The translations under genes and the position numbers were made by a program. The notes below the pieces were generated by a model. That model did not search any database, was not told the origin of the DNA, and saw only the letters and a list, made by a program, of their open reading frames with translations. A DNA stretch of 64,000 bases from Candidatus Fermentibacterota bacterium (lineage in GTDB: Bacteria; Fermentibacterota; Fermentibacteria; Fermentibacterales; Fermentibacteraceae), in NCBI GenBank assembly GCA_002748705.1, contig PDSZ01000015.1, forward strand, positions 30,829 through 94,828. Direction: 5' to 3'. Below, piece after piece: positions 52,725-61,679 of this stretch (the first letter of the stretch is position 1; the number at the start of each line of letters is the position of its first letter).

Positions 52725-53828
52725 TCATTCAACACCGATCAGCAGAACTCTCTGAACCATGAAAGGATCTTCATGCACAGCAAGGAAATCTCTGCACCAT
52801 GGTGTTATGTAGAATGTGAGCAACTCATCAGGAGGAAGTTCCAGATCAAGTTCTGCTGTGAAAAGATACTCCCCTTCCGGTACCTGCCACACATCAAAAA
52901 CAGGTTTCTCTGTGTATCCTCTGAGTACCCACAGATTATTCTCCCAGCCAAGCCACAAACCGGCAATAGCAGGCTTTACAGGATCAGGTTCGTAAACCCA
53001 TTCAAGAACATTTGAAGTACCCATACCTGTAAGGTAGTCTTCTATATAGGCCTTCTCTATCTCCATCTCTTCCGGAGACTTGTATACAGTGGGCACTTCA
53101 ATTGAAAGGGTGTCGAAGGGAACCCCGTCACTATCCAGACAGAAAACACTGTAACCAGGTTGAGACCTCCTGACCATGTAGAGGTTCCCATTCAGGTCTC
53201 CGGCAAAATAATGGGAGAAAAAAGATCTGTTAAGAGCGTCATTGTTCTCTTCAGGCGCCACAGGAAGTGAAATCGGATCCGACATGTATTCTGTTACCAT
53301 CTCTCCCTGGAGATCGTATGAAGCAATGAACTGTCTGAGAACATTGGAATTCCCATGGACAAACTCGTGCCACCTGACGGCAAATATGCTGTCCCCCATT
53401 ATGGTGTGCTGAGAAGGCCAGTTGCCTGAGTGTGTGAGAATGTGGCTCTGCCATTCTCCGTCAGGAGAATAAAGCCCCAGATCCATCACATCCTGAATCA
53501 GAAAAGAGCCGTCCGGCAGCATCTCAATACAATGGGGCATGAGAAGCTCTCCAGGCCCCTGACCGCCTCCCCCTGCGAACCCATAGTATGAACCGTCAGG
53601 ATAATACATCTGGAGTTTTGCTCTGGACATATCAAGTATGTAGATCAGACTGTCTGTGCGAACACAGTCAACTGCATAGCCGAACACATAGCTGGAATCA
53701 CCAAGTTCAACTCCGATTGTATCGGTAATAATGAGAGAAACACTTGATACCGATTCGGTGAATTGCACAGGCTCATCTCTGCAACCGGCAGCAACCAGAA
53801 TAAAAAAACAGCAGCATATTTCCACCAC
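52725..53828 (-). CDS. Six-bladed beta-propeller lipoprotein with 7-T tract in signal peptide
   Basis: About 367 aa, propeller of the 6-bladed (DUF4934/NHL-like) kind with GGGGQGPGELLMPH near the N-terminus and repeated Y-D-L/G-D-L strands. The lipobox is ILVAAGC in this frame. The in-frame GTG at 53828 gives a signal peptide with no positive charge (MVEICCCFFILVAAGC). The better-placed ATG at 53830 (GGAGG 7 nt upstream) is in another frame and reads MWWKYAAVF; one extra T in the TTTTTTT run would join it to the lipobox. Function is unknown. The gene stands alone, divergent from the lipoprotein at 54162. Confidence 0.75.
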   Translation of the reverse strand: MVEICCCFFILVAAGCRDEPVQFTESVSSVSLIITDTIGVELGDSSYVFGYAVDCVRTDSLIYILDMSRAKLQMYYPDGSYYGFAGGGGQGPGELLMPHCIEMLPDGSFLIQDVMDLGLYSPDGEWQSHILTHSGNWPSQHTIMGDSIFAVRWHEFVHGNSNVLRQFIASYDLQGEMVTEYMSDPISLPVAPEENNDALNRSFFSHYFAGDLNGNLYMVRRSQPGYSVFCLDSDGVPFDTLSIEVPTVYKSPEEMEIEKAYIEDYLTGMGTSNVLEWVYEPDPVKPAIAGLWLGWENNLWVLRGYTEKPVFDVWQVPEGEYLFTAELDLELPPDELLTFYITPWCRDFLAVHEDPFMVQRVLLIGVE

Positions 53829-54161
53829 ATGAATGAACCTCCAAATATATTTAAGCATTCTCAACTTATAATACATAAACTGGATAGTGTTTTCAAAATA
53901 GTCCATAGTTCTTCTTTTTCCAATGCCGTATCAGACAAGATTCATTAGCTGATTGTAATCTCAACGCAATTCTTTTGTTTCATATTTAACCGGATGAGCT
54001 GGAGATAATTAGAAAAGCAGGTGTTTGGGAAGCGGTCTTCGCCTGGGGCCAAATATTATCTGCCCGAAATCCATACATTCCAAGAATGCCCTGAAACTGC
54101 AATGCTGTGGAACAAACGACGAGAGTCGGACTACAATGGTTAAACTCAAGGAGGTCATCGT

Positions 54162-54668
54162 ATGAAAAGAATCATGGCAACTACGGCTCTCGCCGCACTT
54201 ATCTTTACCGGCTGCGGAACAGGCCCTGATAACACTGAAGCTCCCTACAATCCTGTTGATGAAAGCTGGAAGGCAGTTGAAAATTTCATTTTCGCATGGA
54301 ACACCAGAGACCAGGATCTGCTTTCTGAAACACTCTCCGATGACTTTGAAATGCCCCTTTCAGAAGAAGACTGGGCTGACTACAACGGTGACGGAATCAT
54401 CGATAAAAGCCTGCCAGAAAACATATATCTGAATGTTGCTTCAGTCATTTTCTCCTCTTACAGTCATGTTGAACTTCTGGTTGACTACAGTGCAGGCCAG
54501 AGCAATGAGTTCACTGGAGACTGGAACATGAAGGTCTACAATATTGAAGGCGGTGAACAGACAGGGTGGAGTGCTTCAGGAGAAACTGTTATAGTCTGCG
54601 CTGAAAACGGTTCCGGTCAGTGGAATGTTATCAGTGTTACCGAAATACCTGCTCCGCCTGAAGAATAG
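54162..54668 (+). CDS. Lipoprotein with NTF2-like pattern and one EF-hand-like loop
   Basis: 168 aa. Signal peptide KRIMATTALAALIFTGC with lipid-anchor Cys18. The mature part, SWKAVENFIFAWNTRDQDLL onwards, resembles SnoaL/NTF2-like small domains. DYNGDGIIDKS is a Ca2+-binding-loop-like sequence (D-x-N-x-D-G-x-I-D). The start has AAGGAGG upstream. It is the only plus-strand gene between 15104 and 59164. Function not recognised. Confidence 0.65.
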   Translation: MKRIMATTALAALIFTGCGTGPDNTEAPYNPVDESWKAVENFIFAWNTRDQDLLSETLSDDFEMPLSEEDWADYNGDGIIDKSLPENIYLNVASVIFSSYSHVELLVDYSAGQSNEFTGDWNMKVYNIEGGEQTGWSASGETVIVCAENGSGQWNVISVTEIPAPPEE

Positions 54669-55228
54669 AATATCTGTTCCGAAGCTGCGCCAAAATAGAC
54701 TGTGAGAATCTGTTTCCGTCAGGTGCTTTCATGAAGAATCCCTGTTCCAGTAAACCGCATCTCCCTTCTGCTTAGAATGTGGTTTTTGGCTGAAACTTCA
54801 TAACGAATGCTCCAAAAAGTTGATTATGTCATAGTTTTCTTTCTGTGTGACAGATATTAGCTTTATAAAGCTCCACTTGAAATTCGGTATATTGAAACTG
54901 CCCCACAAGCTGGAGAACCGGACGAAAGAAGGTGAGATAAGGGAAATCCGCGGCGAATCGTGAACGGTTTGCTGTCATATCTCTTCCGGCGACCATTCTG
55001 CTCACTGTTACACAACAAAAACCTGTCCCTGGTATTTAATTACAGTTACCGTTGCTGCAAGACTTATACATATGACGCAACCACTTCCAGGCTCAGTGGT
55101 TGCCTGGAACGGATAGCGAATCAGTACAACAGGTGCTGACAAGGAAAAAGATATGGAGTGAAGCAGAATTTCCTTCCATGCTGTGAACTCACTGTAAGGA
55201 CAAAACTGTTTAAGATCAAACTCAGGAT
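54669..55228. other. 560-bp intergenic region
   Basis: Between the plus-strand lipoprotein and the minus-strand wzt gene (convergent ends). No convincing gene. At 55078-55107 there are two overlapping hairpins: CAACCACT/AGTGGTTG (55078-55085, 55095-55102) and CCAGGC/GCCTGG (55087-55092, 55102-55107). No T-run follows, so neither is a classic terminator. Confidence 0.5.
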
Positions 55229-56422
55229 TTATCTCTTCTGTATTGAAAGGGAGTTCATTCGGAGAGGAGTTTCCTTTCTCTCTCCAAGAAACGAGAGTGG
55301 ATAAAGAAAGTCCTGCCAGTGATAATCGGTATCGTTTCCTGTGAGCGAAACAGATAGAAGGTAATTTCCCGGTTCCAGAACCTCCGGCTCAATAACAATC
55401 TCTGCAGCGGTTTCCCCTTCCACGGCAAGAAGAGGTTCTCCATTTTCCAGATTGTTGGAAGCAAGAACAGTTTCGCCGTCAGGTCTGTGGATTGAAAAGC
55501 CCAGAATCACATTCTCTGTGCGCCTGCTCTCCCTGCTGTCGGCAGTAATCCTGATAACTACCCTGTCATTCTGCCTGAATGTACGGGATGGAATTCCGTC
55601 TTGGTTCTGAATTGAGACACTGCTGAAAAAGACCTCCCTTGTACCCCATTCTCTCGGAGCTGCCGATGCTGCATGATGGGTGAGCCTTCCAGCGTTCTGC
55701 TCAAGATATGCTCCCAGCACATCGTCAACAGGACCGTCCATTCTTATTCTGCCGCAGTCAAGCCACAAAGCTCGCTCACAGAGCCTTCTCACAGCCTCGT
55801 GGTCGTGGCTTACAAAAACTATTGTCTTTCCTGACTCCCGAAAGCCGAAGATTCTGTCGTAACACTTCTCCTGAAAAGCAGAATCTCCCACTGCAAGAAC
55901 CTCATCTATAAGAAGAATATCAGGATCAACACTTGTGGCCAGTGCAAATCCAAGCCTCATGAACATTCCTGACGAGAAATACTTCACAGGGGTATCCATG
56001 AACCTCTCCAGCATTGAGAACCGGGCTATTTCAGAAAGAAGCCGGTCCATCTCAGACCTTCCCAGACCAAGCATTGCACCGTTCAGATAGACATTTTCCG
56101 CTCCTGTGAGTTCAGGGTGAAACCCTACTCCAAGATCCAGAAGAGAGGCTGTTCTGCCTGCGGTTTCAACCTTGCCTGAAGTAGGGCTGTAGATTCCTGC
56201 AAGGAGCTTGAGGGTGGTTGACTTGCCTGCGCCGTTGGAGCCTATAAGGGCAACCGGCTCTCCGGGACTTATCTGAAAAGAGGCGTGATCCAGCGCACGA
56301 AAACTGTCTACTGAAGTTTTTCTTCCGAAGATGTTCATCATGGTCTCCATGATACTCACTGAGCGATCCCTGTACAGACGGTAATCAAGGCAGACATCTG
56401 TGAAACAGACAAGCCCTTTCAT
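55229..56422 (-). CDS. wzt: O-antigen ABC transporter ATPase (Wzt) with C-terminal glycan-binding domain
   Basis: 397 aa. Exports undecaprenyl-linked polysaccharide with Wzm. The ATPase has Walker A GSNGAGKST, the signature YFSSGMFMRLGFALA (typical of Wzt), Walker B ILLIDEVLAVGD and FVSHDHEAVRRLCERALWL. After about residue 245 comes a beta-sandwich Wzt_C domain (VVIRITADSRESRRTENVIL), which in known systems recognises the glycan's end. Start overlaps the wzm stop by one base. This implies ABC-dependent export for at least one glycan of the island. Confidence 0.92.
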   Translation of the reverse strand: MKGLVCFTDVCLDYRLYRDRSVSIMETMMNIFGRKTSVDSFRALDHASFQISPGEPVALIGSNGAGKSTTLKLLAGIYSPTSGKVETAGRTASLLDLGVGFHPELTGAENVYLNGAMLGLGRSEMDRLLSEIARFSMLERFMDTPVKYFSSGMFMRLGFALATSVDPDILLIDEVLAVGDSAFQEKCYDRIFGFRESGKTIVFVSHDHEAVRRLCERALWLDCGRIRMDGPVDDVLGAYLEQNAGRLTHHAASAAPREWGTREVFFSSVSIQNQDGIPSRTFRQNDRVVIRITADSRESRRTENVILGFSIHRPDGETVLASNNLENGEPLLAVEGETAAEIVIEPEVLEPGNYLLSVSLTGNDTDYHWQDFLYPLSFLGERKETPLRMNSLSIQKR

Positions 56423-57189
56423 CAGAGTTCCTTTACCACTGCAGGTTCAGCCTGTCTGAATATCAGAAAGCCTGCAACACCTGTGAGAACAGCCCAGCCG
56501 AAAAGGGATACCCATGTCCACAGTTCAGGCCAGGTACCGGAATACATAATCGAGTGAAATATCTCCATGGCCCCTGAAACAGGATTCCAGCGGATAAACG
56601 CCTCCATCCTTTCAGGAATAAGCCCCATTCCAAGAGGATAGATAACCGGACTTGCATAAAACCATGCAAGAAGTATCACTTCCAGAAACTGGGAGACATC
56701 TCTGTAGTACACATTTCCCACCGAAATCATCATTGCGAAACCGGAGGTCATTACCGCCAGAAGAATCACAGCCGCAGGAATAAGAAGCAGTGATGCTGAA
56801 GGAGTGTGTCCGGCGACAGCAAGTATCACTTCAAGAACACACATGGCCATCAGCATGTGTACAGCGTTGGCAATAACAGATGATACAGGCAGCGCCGCTC
56901 TGGGAAAATAGATGGACCTTATCAGTTTCTGGTTATCAAGCAGCGTTCTTGATGAGGCTGACAGTGACGCTGAGAAGAAGTTCCATGGCAGAAGCCCTGT
57001 CAGAAGAAAAAGAGAGAAGTGTTCAATGGCTCCGCCGAACCGCAGTATCCTTGTAAATACAACAGTGTACACCGCCATGCTGAACAGAGGCTTCAGGAGA
57101 AACCATAGAAACCCCAGCATGCTTCGCTTGTAGCGAACCTTAAGATCCTTCTCAACAAGGCTGCGCATGAGCAGGAAAGCTCCTGTCAT
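56422..57189 (-). CDS. wzm: O-antigen ABC transporter permease (Wzm)
   Basis: ABC-2 type permease, 255 aa, six membrane helices. N-terminal RYKRSMLGFLWFLLKPLFSM is the family signature, and F-S-A-S-L-S-A-S-S-R-T-L-L-D-N-Q follows. The C-terminal part has YASPVIYPLGMGLIPERM and WNPVSGAMEIF. The start overlaps plsY by 4 nt, linking the polysaccharide island to plsY and der. Confidence 0.92.
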   Translation of the reverse strand: MTGAFLLMRSLVEKDLKVRYKRSMLGFLWFLLKPLFSMAVYTVVFTRILRFGGAIEHFSLFLLTGLLPWNFFSASLSASSRTLLDNQKLIRSIYFPRAALPVSSVIANAVHMLMAMCVLEVILAVAGHTPSASLLLIPAAVILLAVMTSGFAMMISVGNVYYRDVSQFLEVILLAWFYASPVIYPLGMGLIPERMEAFIRWNPVSGAMEIFHSIMYSGTWPELWTWVSLFGWAVLTGVAGFLIFRQAEPAVVKEL

Positions 57190-57773
57190 CGGCCTTCAAG
57201 CTTCCTTTCATTACCGGCAATTATCCTTCTGATATTGGAACGATGGGTTACCAGAATAGCAAGGGCCAGAAGGAGCATCACAGCTTTTTCAAGAACAGGC
57301 ACACTGAAGACAAAACCCCACACAGGAAGAGAAAGCCCTCCCAGTACGCTCCCTGCAGAAATCATTCTTGTCACTGCAACAACAACTATGAAAACTCCAA
57401 GGGCACAGAGTACAGGAAGTGTTGCCAGAACAAGAAGCGCGCCCAGTGCAGTAGCAGCTCCCTTACCGCCTCTGAAACCGAACCAGGGCATCAATACATG
57501 ACCGCAGACTGCCATAACAACAGCAGCAGCAGGAAGCCATAAGAATTCAGGCCCATGGTAAAGAGCGGCATATACAGGAGCAGCACCCTTCAGGGCATCC
57601 AGAAGAAGGCCGGTAATACCCATTCCCTTGCCGCAGGTTCGGAGCAGGTTGGTTGCACCGGGATTCCCTGAGCCATGCTCCCTCAGGTCAACGCCTTTAA
57701 GCCTTCCCAGAATCCAGGAAAAAGGAATGGAGCCGCACAGATATGCCGCAGCAAGATAAAGTACCGGAACCAT
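57186..57773 (-). CDS. plsY: Acyl-phosphate:glycerol-3-phosphate acyltransferase
   Basis: Integral membrane enzyme making lysophosphatidate. The protein is 195 aa. Conserved motifs are YLCGSIPFSWILGRLKGVDL, then EHGSGNPGATNLLRTCGKG, GHVLMPWFGFRGGKGAATALG and THRSNIRRIIAGNE. ATG shares a base with the der stop. Its neighbour der is a common pairing in many genomes. Confidence 0.95.
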   Translation of the reverse strand: MVPVLYLAAAYLCGSIPFSWILGRLKGVDLREHGSGNPGATNLLRTCGKGMGITGLLLDALKGAAPVYAALYHGPEFLWLPAAAVVMAVCGHVLMPWFGFRGGKGAATALGALLVLATLPVLCALGVFIVVVAVTRMISAGSVLGGLSLPVWGFVFSVPVLEKAVMLLLALAILVTHRSNIRRIIAGNERKLEGR

Positions 57774-59071
57774 CAGTGCTCTCTCTTTCTGTAAATAACC
57801 TTGAGCGGAACACCGTTCATGTTGAGTTCTTCTCTCAATCGGTTTTCAAAATATGACTTGTAATTATCCGGAATCAGATCAGGTCTTGAAACAAACACCA
57901 CCATTACCGGAGGCGCAGTTTTTACCTGAGTTATATAAAAGAACCGAAGCATCTTTCCTCTGGGAGCAGGAGGCTGAACCTCGTTGACGATACTGCGCAT
58001 GAGCCTGTTCAGTTTTGATGTTGTGAGTTCCGCTTTCCTTCGCAGGGAAACAGCTTGAACCATGGGAAGAAGCTTGCCTACTCCCTGGCCTTTTGTGGCG
58101 CTTGTGAAGAATATTGGTATCCATCTTGCCAGAGGAAAACGCTGCTTGACACTCCGTATCCACAGAGGACGATCAACACCCATATCAGTCTTGTTCACAC
58201 AGATGAGAAGCCCTTTGCCCATATCCCAGGCCCGCTGGGCAAGCCTTATGTCCTGTGTGGCAGGATACTCGGTACCATCCAGAACAAGAACCACCACATC
58301 TGCGCTGCCTACAGACTTCCATGAGCGAAGTGTACTGTAGAATTCCACATCCTCCATCTTCTTCGTGCGCCTTCTCAGACCGGCGGTATCTATGAGCCTG
58401 AAGTTAATGCCCTGCCACTGCACGAAAGAATCAATTGAATCTCTGGTTGTGCCTGCAACAGGTGTTACAATGTTCCTCTCGTCTCCAAGCAGCCTGTTGG
58501 TAATGGAGCTTTTTCCAACATTGGGACGACCGATAACAGCAACTGAGACCCCGTCAAAATCAACAGCTTCAACAGAGGGCAGGTGTCCTGTTATTTCATC
58601 AAGAAGATCACCTACGCCCAGACCGTGAGAAGCACTTACCGGCCATGGTGTTCCAAGACCAAGTGCATTGAATTCATGAATAAGGTCAATACGGTCGGCA
58701 GAATCTATCTTGTTAACAGCCAGATAAGCTGGAATACCGCTCTTTCGAACCATTTCAACAGCTGCCTGATCGAAAGGATGTATTCCCTCTGTTCCGTCAA
58801 CCAGAACGATTATTGCCGCTGCTTCCTGAACTGCAAGTCTTACCTGTTTCTCTATCGATTCCTGAAAAGGGTCGTCACTCCCTGGAGCAAGACCTCCTGT
58901 ATCAACTGCGATAAAGCTGGTGCCGGTCCACTCGCCTGTACCTATTTTACGGTCACGGGTAACACCTGCCATGTCGTCCACTATGGCGGCTCGTCCCCCT
59001 GTGAGCCTGTTGAAAAGCGAAGACTTTCCAACATTTACCCTGCCTACAATGGCCACTACTGGCAGATTCAA
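57773..59071 (-). CDS. der: Ribosome biogenesis GTPase Der (EngA)
   Basis: Double-G-domain GTPase for 50S assembly. The protein is 432 aa. G domain 1: GRVNVGKSSLFNRLTG (V in place of the usual P), DTGGL and NKID. G domain 2: GRPNVGKSSITNRLLG, DTAGLRRR and NKTD. A C-terminal KH-like domain follows, with YITQVKTAPPVMVVFVSRPD. Divergent from the cyclase operon with only 92 bp between the genes. Confidence 0.96.
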   Translation of the reverse strand: MNLPVVAIVGRVNVGKSSLFNRLTGGRAAIVDDMAGVTRDRKIGTGEWTGTSFIAVDTGGLAPGSDDPFQESIEKQVRLAVQEAAAIIVLVDGTEGIHPFDQAAVEMVRKSGIPAYLAVNKIDSADRIDLIHEFNALGLGTPWPVSASHGLGVGDLLDEITGHLPSVEAVDFDGVSVAVIGRPNVGKSSITNRLLGDERNIVTPVAGTTRDSIDSFVQWQGINFRLIDTAGLRRRTKKMEDVEFYSTLRSWKSVGSADVVVLVLDGTEYPATQDIRLAQRAWDMGKGLLICVNKTDMGVDRPLWIRSVKQRFPLARWIPIFFTSATKGQGVGKLLPMVQAVSLRRKAELTTSKLNRLMRSIVNEVQPPAPRGKMLRFFYITQVKTAPPVMVVFVSRPDLIPDNYKSYFENRLREELNMNGVPLKVIYRKREH

Positions 59072-59163
59072 ACTTATCTCCTTGCTGTTTCATGGGTTTG
59101 CCCGGTGGAAATATAATTTCCAGCGAGTGTCCTGCGTTAACTGTAAGGTTATATTAAGAACTA

Positions 59164-61194
59164 ATGAAAAAGCATCTTTTTATCATTGCAGCTGCAGCAG
59201 CACTGATTGGGTCTGCTGTGCATCTGTCAGGTATGGATAGTAATCTTGAGAACCTCACTCTGGACATGAGGTTCCGCATGAATCCGGCTGATGCATCCAA
59301 CGAAATAATAATAATCGGTGTGGATCAGGCTTCCCTTGAATCAATGGACTGGCTGGGCTGGCCATGGCCCAGACAGATATGGTCAGACATGACAGGCTGG
59401 CTGCAGAGTTCCGGTGCCAGTGTTGTCTACTTCGATATAACCTTCACAGGAAGCTCAACCTTCTCGGCAATGGAAGACAGCGTATTCGGAGCTGCGGCAT
59501 CCGAGGGAAACACAGTTTTTATAACAGGCCTTGGCAGAGATGAAGGAAACCCTTTGCCGGAAAATGCCCTGCTGAATATTCCAGGCGCTTCAGGAACCCC
59601 GTATATCTACGCCTCCCCTCCTGTTGAGCCAATAGCATCAGGCGCAACGCTTCTAGCGGCTCCCTACGCCTTCCCTGATCCTGACGGAACATTCAGAAGC
59701 ATACCTCTGCTTTTTCCTGCTGAAGGAGGCTCTGTACCTTCAGCTCCACTGGCCATAGCCATGCTTGCTTCAGGAGCTGAACCTTCTGTATCTGAAGGCA
59801 GACTTCATCTGGGGGAACACACCTTTCCACTCAATGACAGAAACGAAATGCAGGTTCGTTTTGCCGGTCCGGCAGGAACCTACAGAACTGTTTCTGTGGG
59901 AGATGTTCTCAATGCAATGACCGGTACTGAAAGCAGTGTCAGAACAGAGGACTTCAGTGATGCAGTGGTTCTGATCGGGTATACAGCAAGCGATCTCATG
60001 GACCTTAAACCGATGCCCTATTCCGCCAGATGCCCTGGTGTGGAGGTAATAGCCAATACAGTTGACAACCTTCTCTCAGGCAGGTTTGTGAACAAGCTGG
60101 GAACCCTTTCTGCTGTTCTTCTTTCCATTTTTGCTGCCGCAGGGGTTGCTGCGGCACTTTCATTTATTCCCGGGGTTATACCTGCGTCATTTACAGGCTT
60201 TTCAGTTGTTTTACTCTACTGGACTGTTACACTTGTTTCTTTCAGTAACTGGAATATCTGGCTGCCCCAGGTCCCTCCTGTACTCTCCGGCCTCCTTACA
60301 CTTCTGGCAGGCTCGGTAATCGCATACAGATTCGCAACCAGGGAAAAGCGGTTTCTGAGAGAAGCATTCTCCCAGTACCTCTCTCCTGCTGTGGTGGCCC
60401 AGGTTGCCGCCAACCCTGAAACCCTCAGACTCGGTGGAGAAAAAAGGGTAATGACCGCTTTCTTCAGTGATGTGGCAGGCTTTACCTCAATAAGCGAGCA
60501 ACTGGACCCGTCTGATCTGGTTACTCTGCTCAATACCTACCTTTCTGAGATGACTGATATCATTCTTGAATCCGAAGGAACAGTGGACAAGTTCGAAGGA
60601 GACGCAATCATAGCTTTCTGGGGTGCCCCTGTAAGCATGGAAGACCACGCGGAAAAGGCTGTGAGAGCTGCAATTGCCTGCAGAGACCGGCACCTTGACC
60701 TTAACCGGAGACTGAGAGAAAAGGGATTCCCTGAACTGCATACCAGAATAGGTCTTGCAAGCGGACCTATGGTGGTGGGCAACATGGGCAGTGAGAAAAG
60801 GTTTGACTACACCATAATGGGCAGTGATGTTAACCTGGCCAGCAGACTTGAGGGAGTAAACAAATTCTACGGAACTGAGATACTCATGGCAGGAGCAACA
60901 AGGGCATATCTTCCGGAAAACATCATAACAAGAAAGATAGACACTGTGCTTGTGGTTGGTCAGAAGAAACCTGTTACCATATGGGAACCGATTTCCTCGC
61001 TGGAGCCGGTTCACACCGACTATGAAGCTGCCATGGATCTGTACCGGAAAGGACTGTTCGAGGAGGCGGAAAGAGTCTTCAGTGCCCACCCTGAAGATCC
61101 GCCTTCATGTGTACTGGCAGATCGGTGCAGGAAGCTGGCTGAAAAAGGATGTCCCCACAGCTGGAACGGCATCTGGAAACTTACATCTAAATAG
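59164..61194 (+). CDS. CHASE2-domain class III adenylate cyclase
   Basis: 676 aa. One N-terminal helix, an extracytoplasmic CHASE2 sensor (about 25-310: FRMNPADASNEIIIIGVDQ, VVYFDITFTGSS), then three membrane helices (about 315-395) and a class III cyclase domain (about 430-600). Metal Asp residues are in FFSDVAGFTSI and FEGDAIIAFWG; the purine-binding Lys is in TVDKFEGD, which favours ATP; transition-state Asn/Arg lie in DVNLASRLEG. A short TPR-like tail follows (YEAAMDLYRKGLFEEAERVF). It likely turns an envelope signal into cAMP; the ligand is unknown. It leads an operon of secreted proteins. Confidence 0.9.
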   Translation: MKKHLFIIAAAAALIGSAVHLSGMDSNLENLTLDMRFRMNPADASNEIIIIGVDQASLESMDWLGWPWPRQIWSDMTGWLQSSGASVVYFDITFTGSSTFSAMEDSVFGAAASEGNTVFITGLGRDEGNPLPENALLNIPGASGTPYIYASPPVEPIASGATLLAAPYAFPDPDGTFRSIPLLFPAEGGSVPSAPLAIAMLASGAEPSVSEGRLHLGEHTFPLNDRNEMQVRFAGPAGTYRTVSVGDVLNAMTGTESSVRTEDFSDAVVLIGYTASDLMDLKPMPYSARCPGVEVIANTVDNLLSGRFVNKLGTLSAVLLSIFAAAGVAAALSFIPGVIPASFTGFSVVLLYWTVTLVSFSNWNIWLPQVPPVLSGLLTLLAGSVIAYRFATREKRFLREAFSQYLSPAVVAQVAANPETLRLGGEKRVMTAFFSDVAGFTSISEQLDPSDLVTLLNTYLSEMTDIILESEGTVDKFEGDAIIAFWGAPVSMEDHAEKAVRAAIACRDRHLDLNRRLREKGFPELHTRIGLASGPMVVGNMGSEKRFDYTIMGSDVNLASRLEGVNKFYGTEILMAGATRAYLPENIITRKIDTVLVVGQKKPVTIWEPISSLEPVHTDYEAAMDLYRKGLFEEAERVFSAHPEDPPSCVLADRCRKLAEKGCPHSWNGIWKLTSK

Positions 61195-61211
61195 AATATC
61201 AGGAGGTACAT

Positions 61212-61679
61212 ATGCGTACAATTCTCATTCTGTGCATACTGCTTACAGCCTCAGTAACAGCAGATGACACACCGGTACAGACAGGCGGGCAGGCAACAGT
61301 GAAGATACAGGAACAGCATCTTTTCCCTTCACCTGTGTTCTATGCTCAGCCTGTTGCAGAACTTTCCTTCGGTCAGGTTGTGAATGTGACAGGCAGGCAG
61401 GGGGACTGGTTCAGTGTTGAAACAGAAGGTCAGGAAGGCTGGGTTCACAGCACCGCCCTTACCGGAGCACTGCTCTCTCAGGGTTCCAGATCAACTGACG
61501 ACAGCGACATGATAATGCTTGCAGGACGGGGCTTCAACAGCTCTGTTGAGGACGCTTATTCCCAGGGTAAGAACCTTCCATGGGATAAGGTGGATGCCAT
61601 TGAGGCGATAGAGGTGTCACCTGCCTCAATACTTCACTTTCTCACTGAAGGCCTGCTTATTCAGGAAGGAGCAGAGTGA
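61212..61679 (+). CDS. Secreted SH3b-domain protein
   Basis: 155 aa. Signal peptide RTILILCILLTASVTAD. The SH3b domain at about 30-85 reads LFPSPVFYAQPVAELSFG and EGQEGWVHSTALTG. The C-terminal part is helical without known domain. SH3b domains bind cell-wall peptides. AGGAGG lies upstream of the ATG. Its stop overlaps the M48 gene start by 4 nt. Confidence 0.8.
   Translation: MRTILILCILLTASVTADDTPVQTGGQATVKIQEQHLFPSPVFYAQPVAELSFGQVVNVTGRQGDWFSVETEGQEGWVHSTALTGALLSQGSRSTDDSDMIMLAGRGFNSSVEDAYSQGKNLPWDKVDAIEAIEVSPASILHFLTEGLLIQEGAE

Noticed and set aside
53645..53830. Separate small protein starting MWWKYAAVF
   Set aside because: It overlaps the propeller gene throughout and loses sense after the T-run; better explained as the original start of that gene separated by one base.
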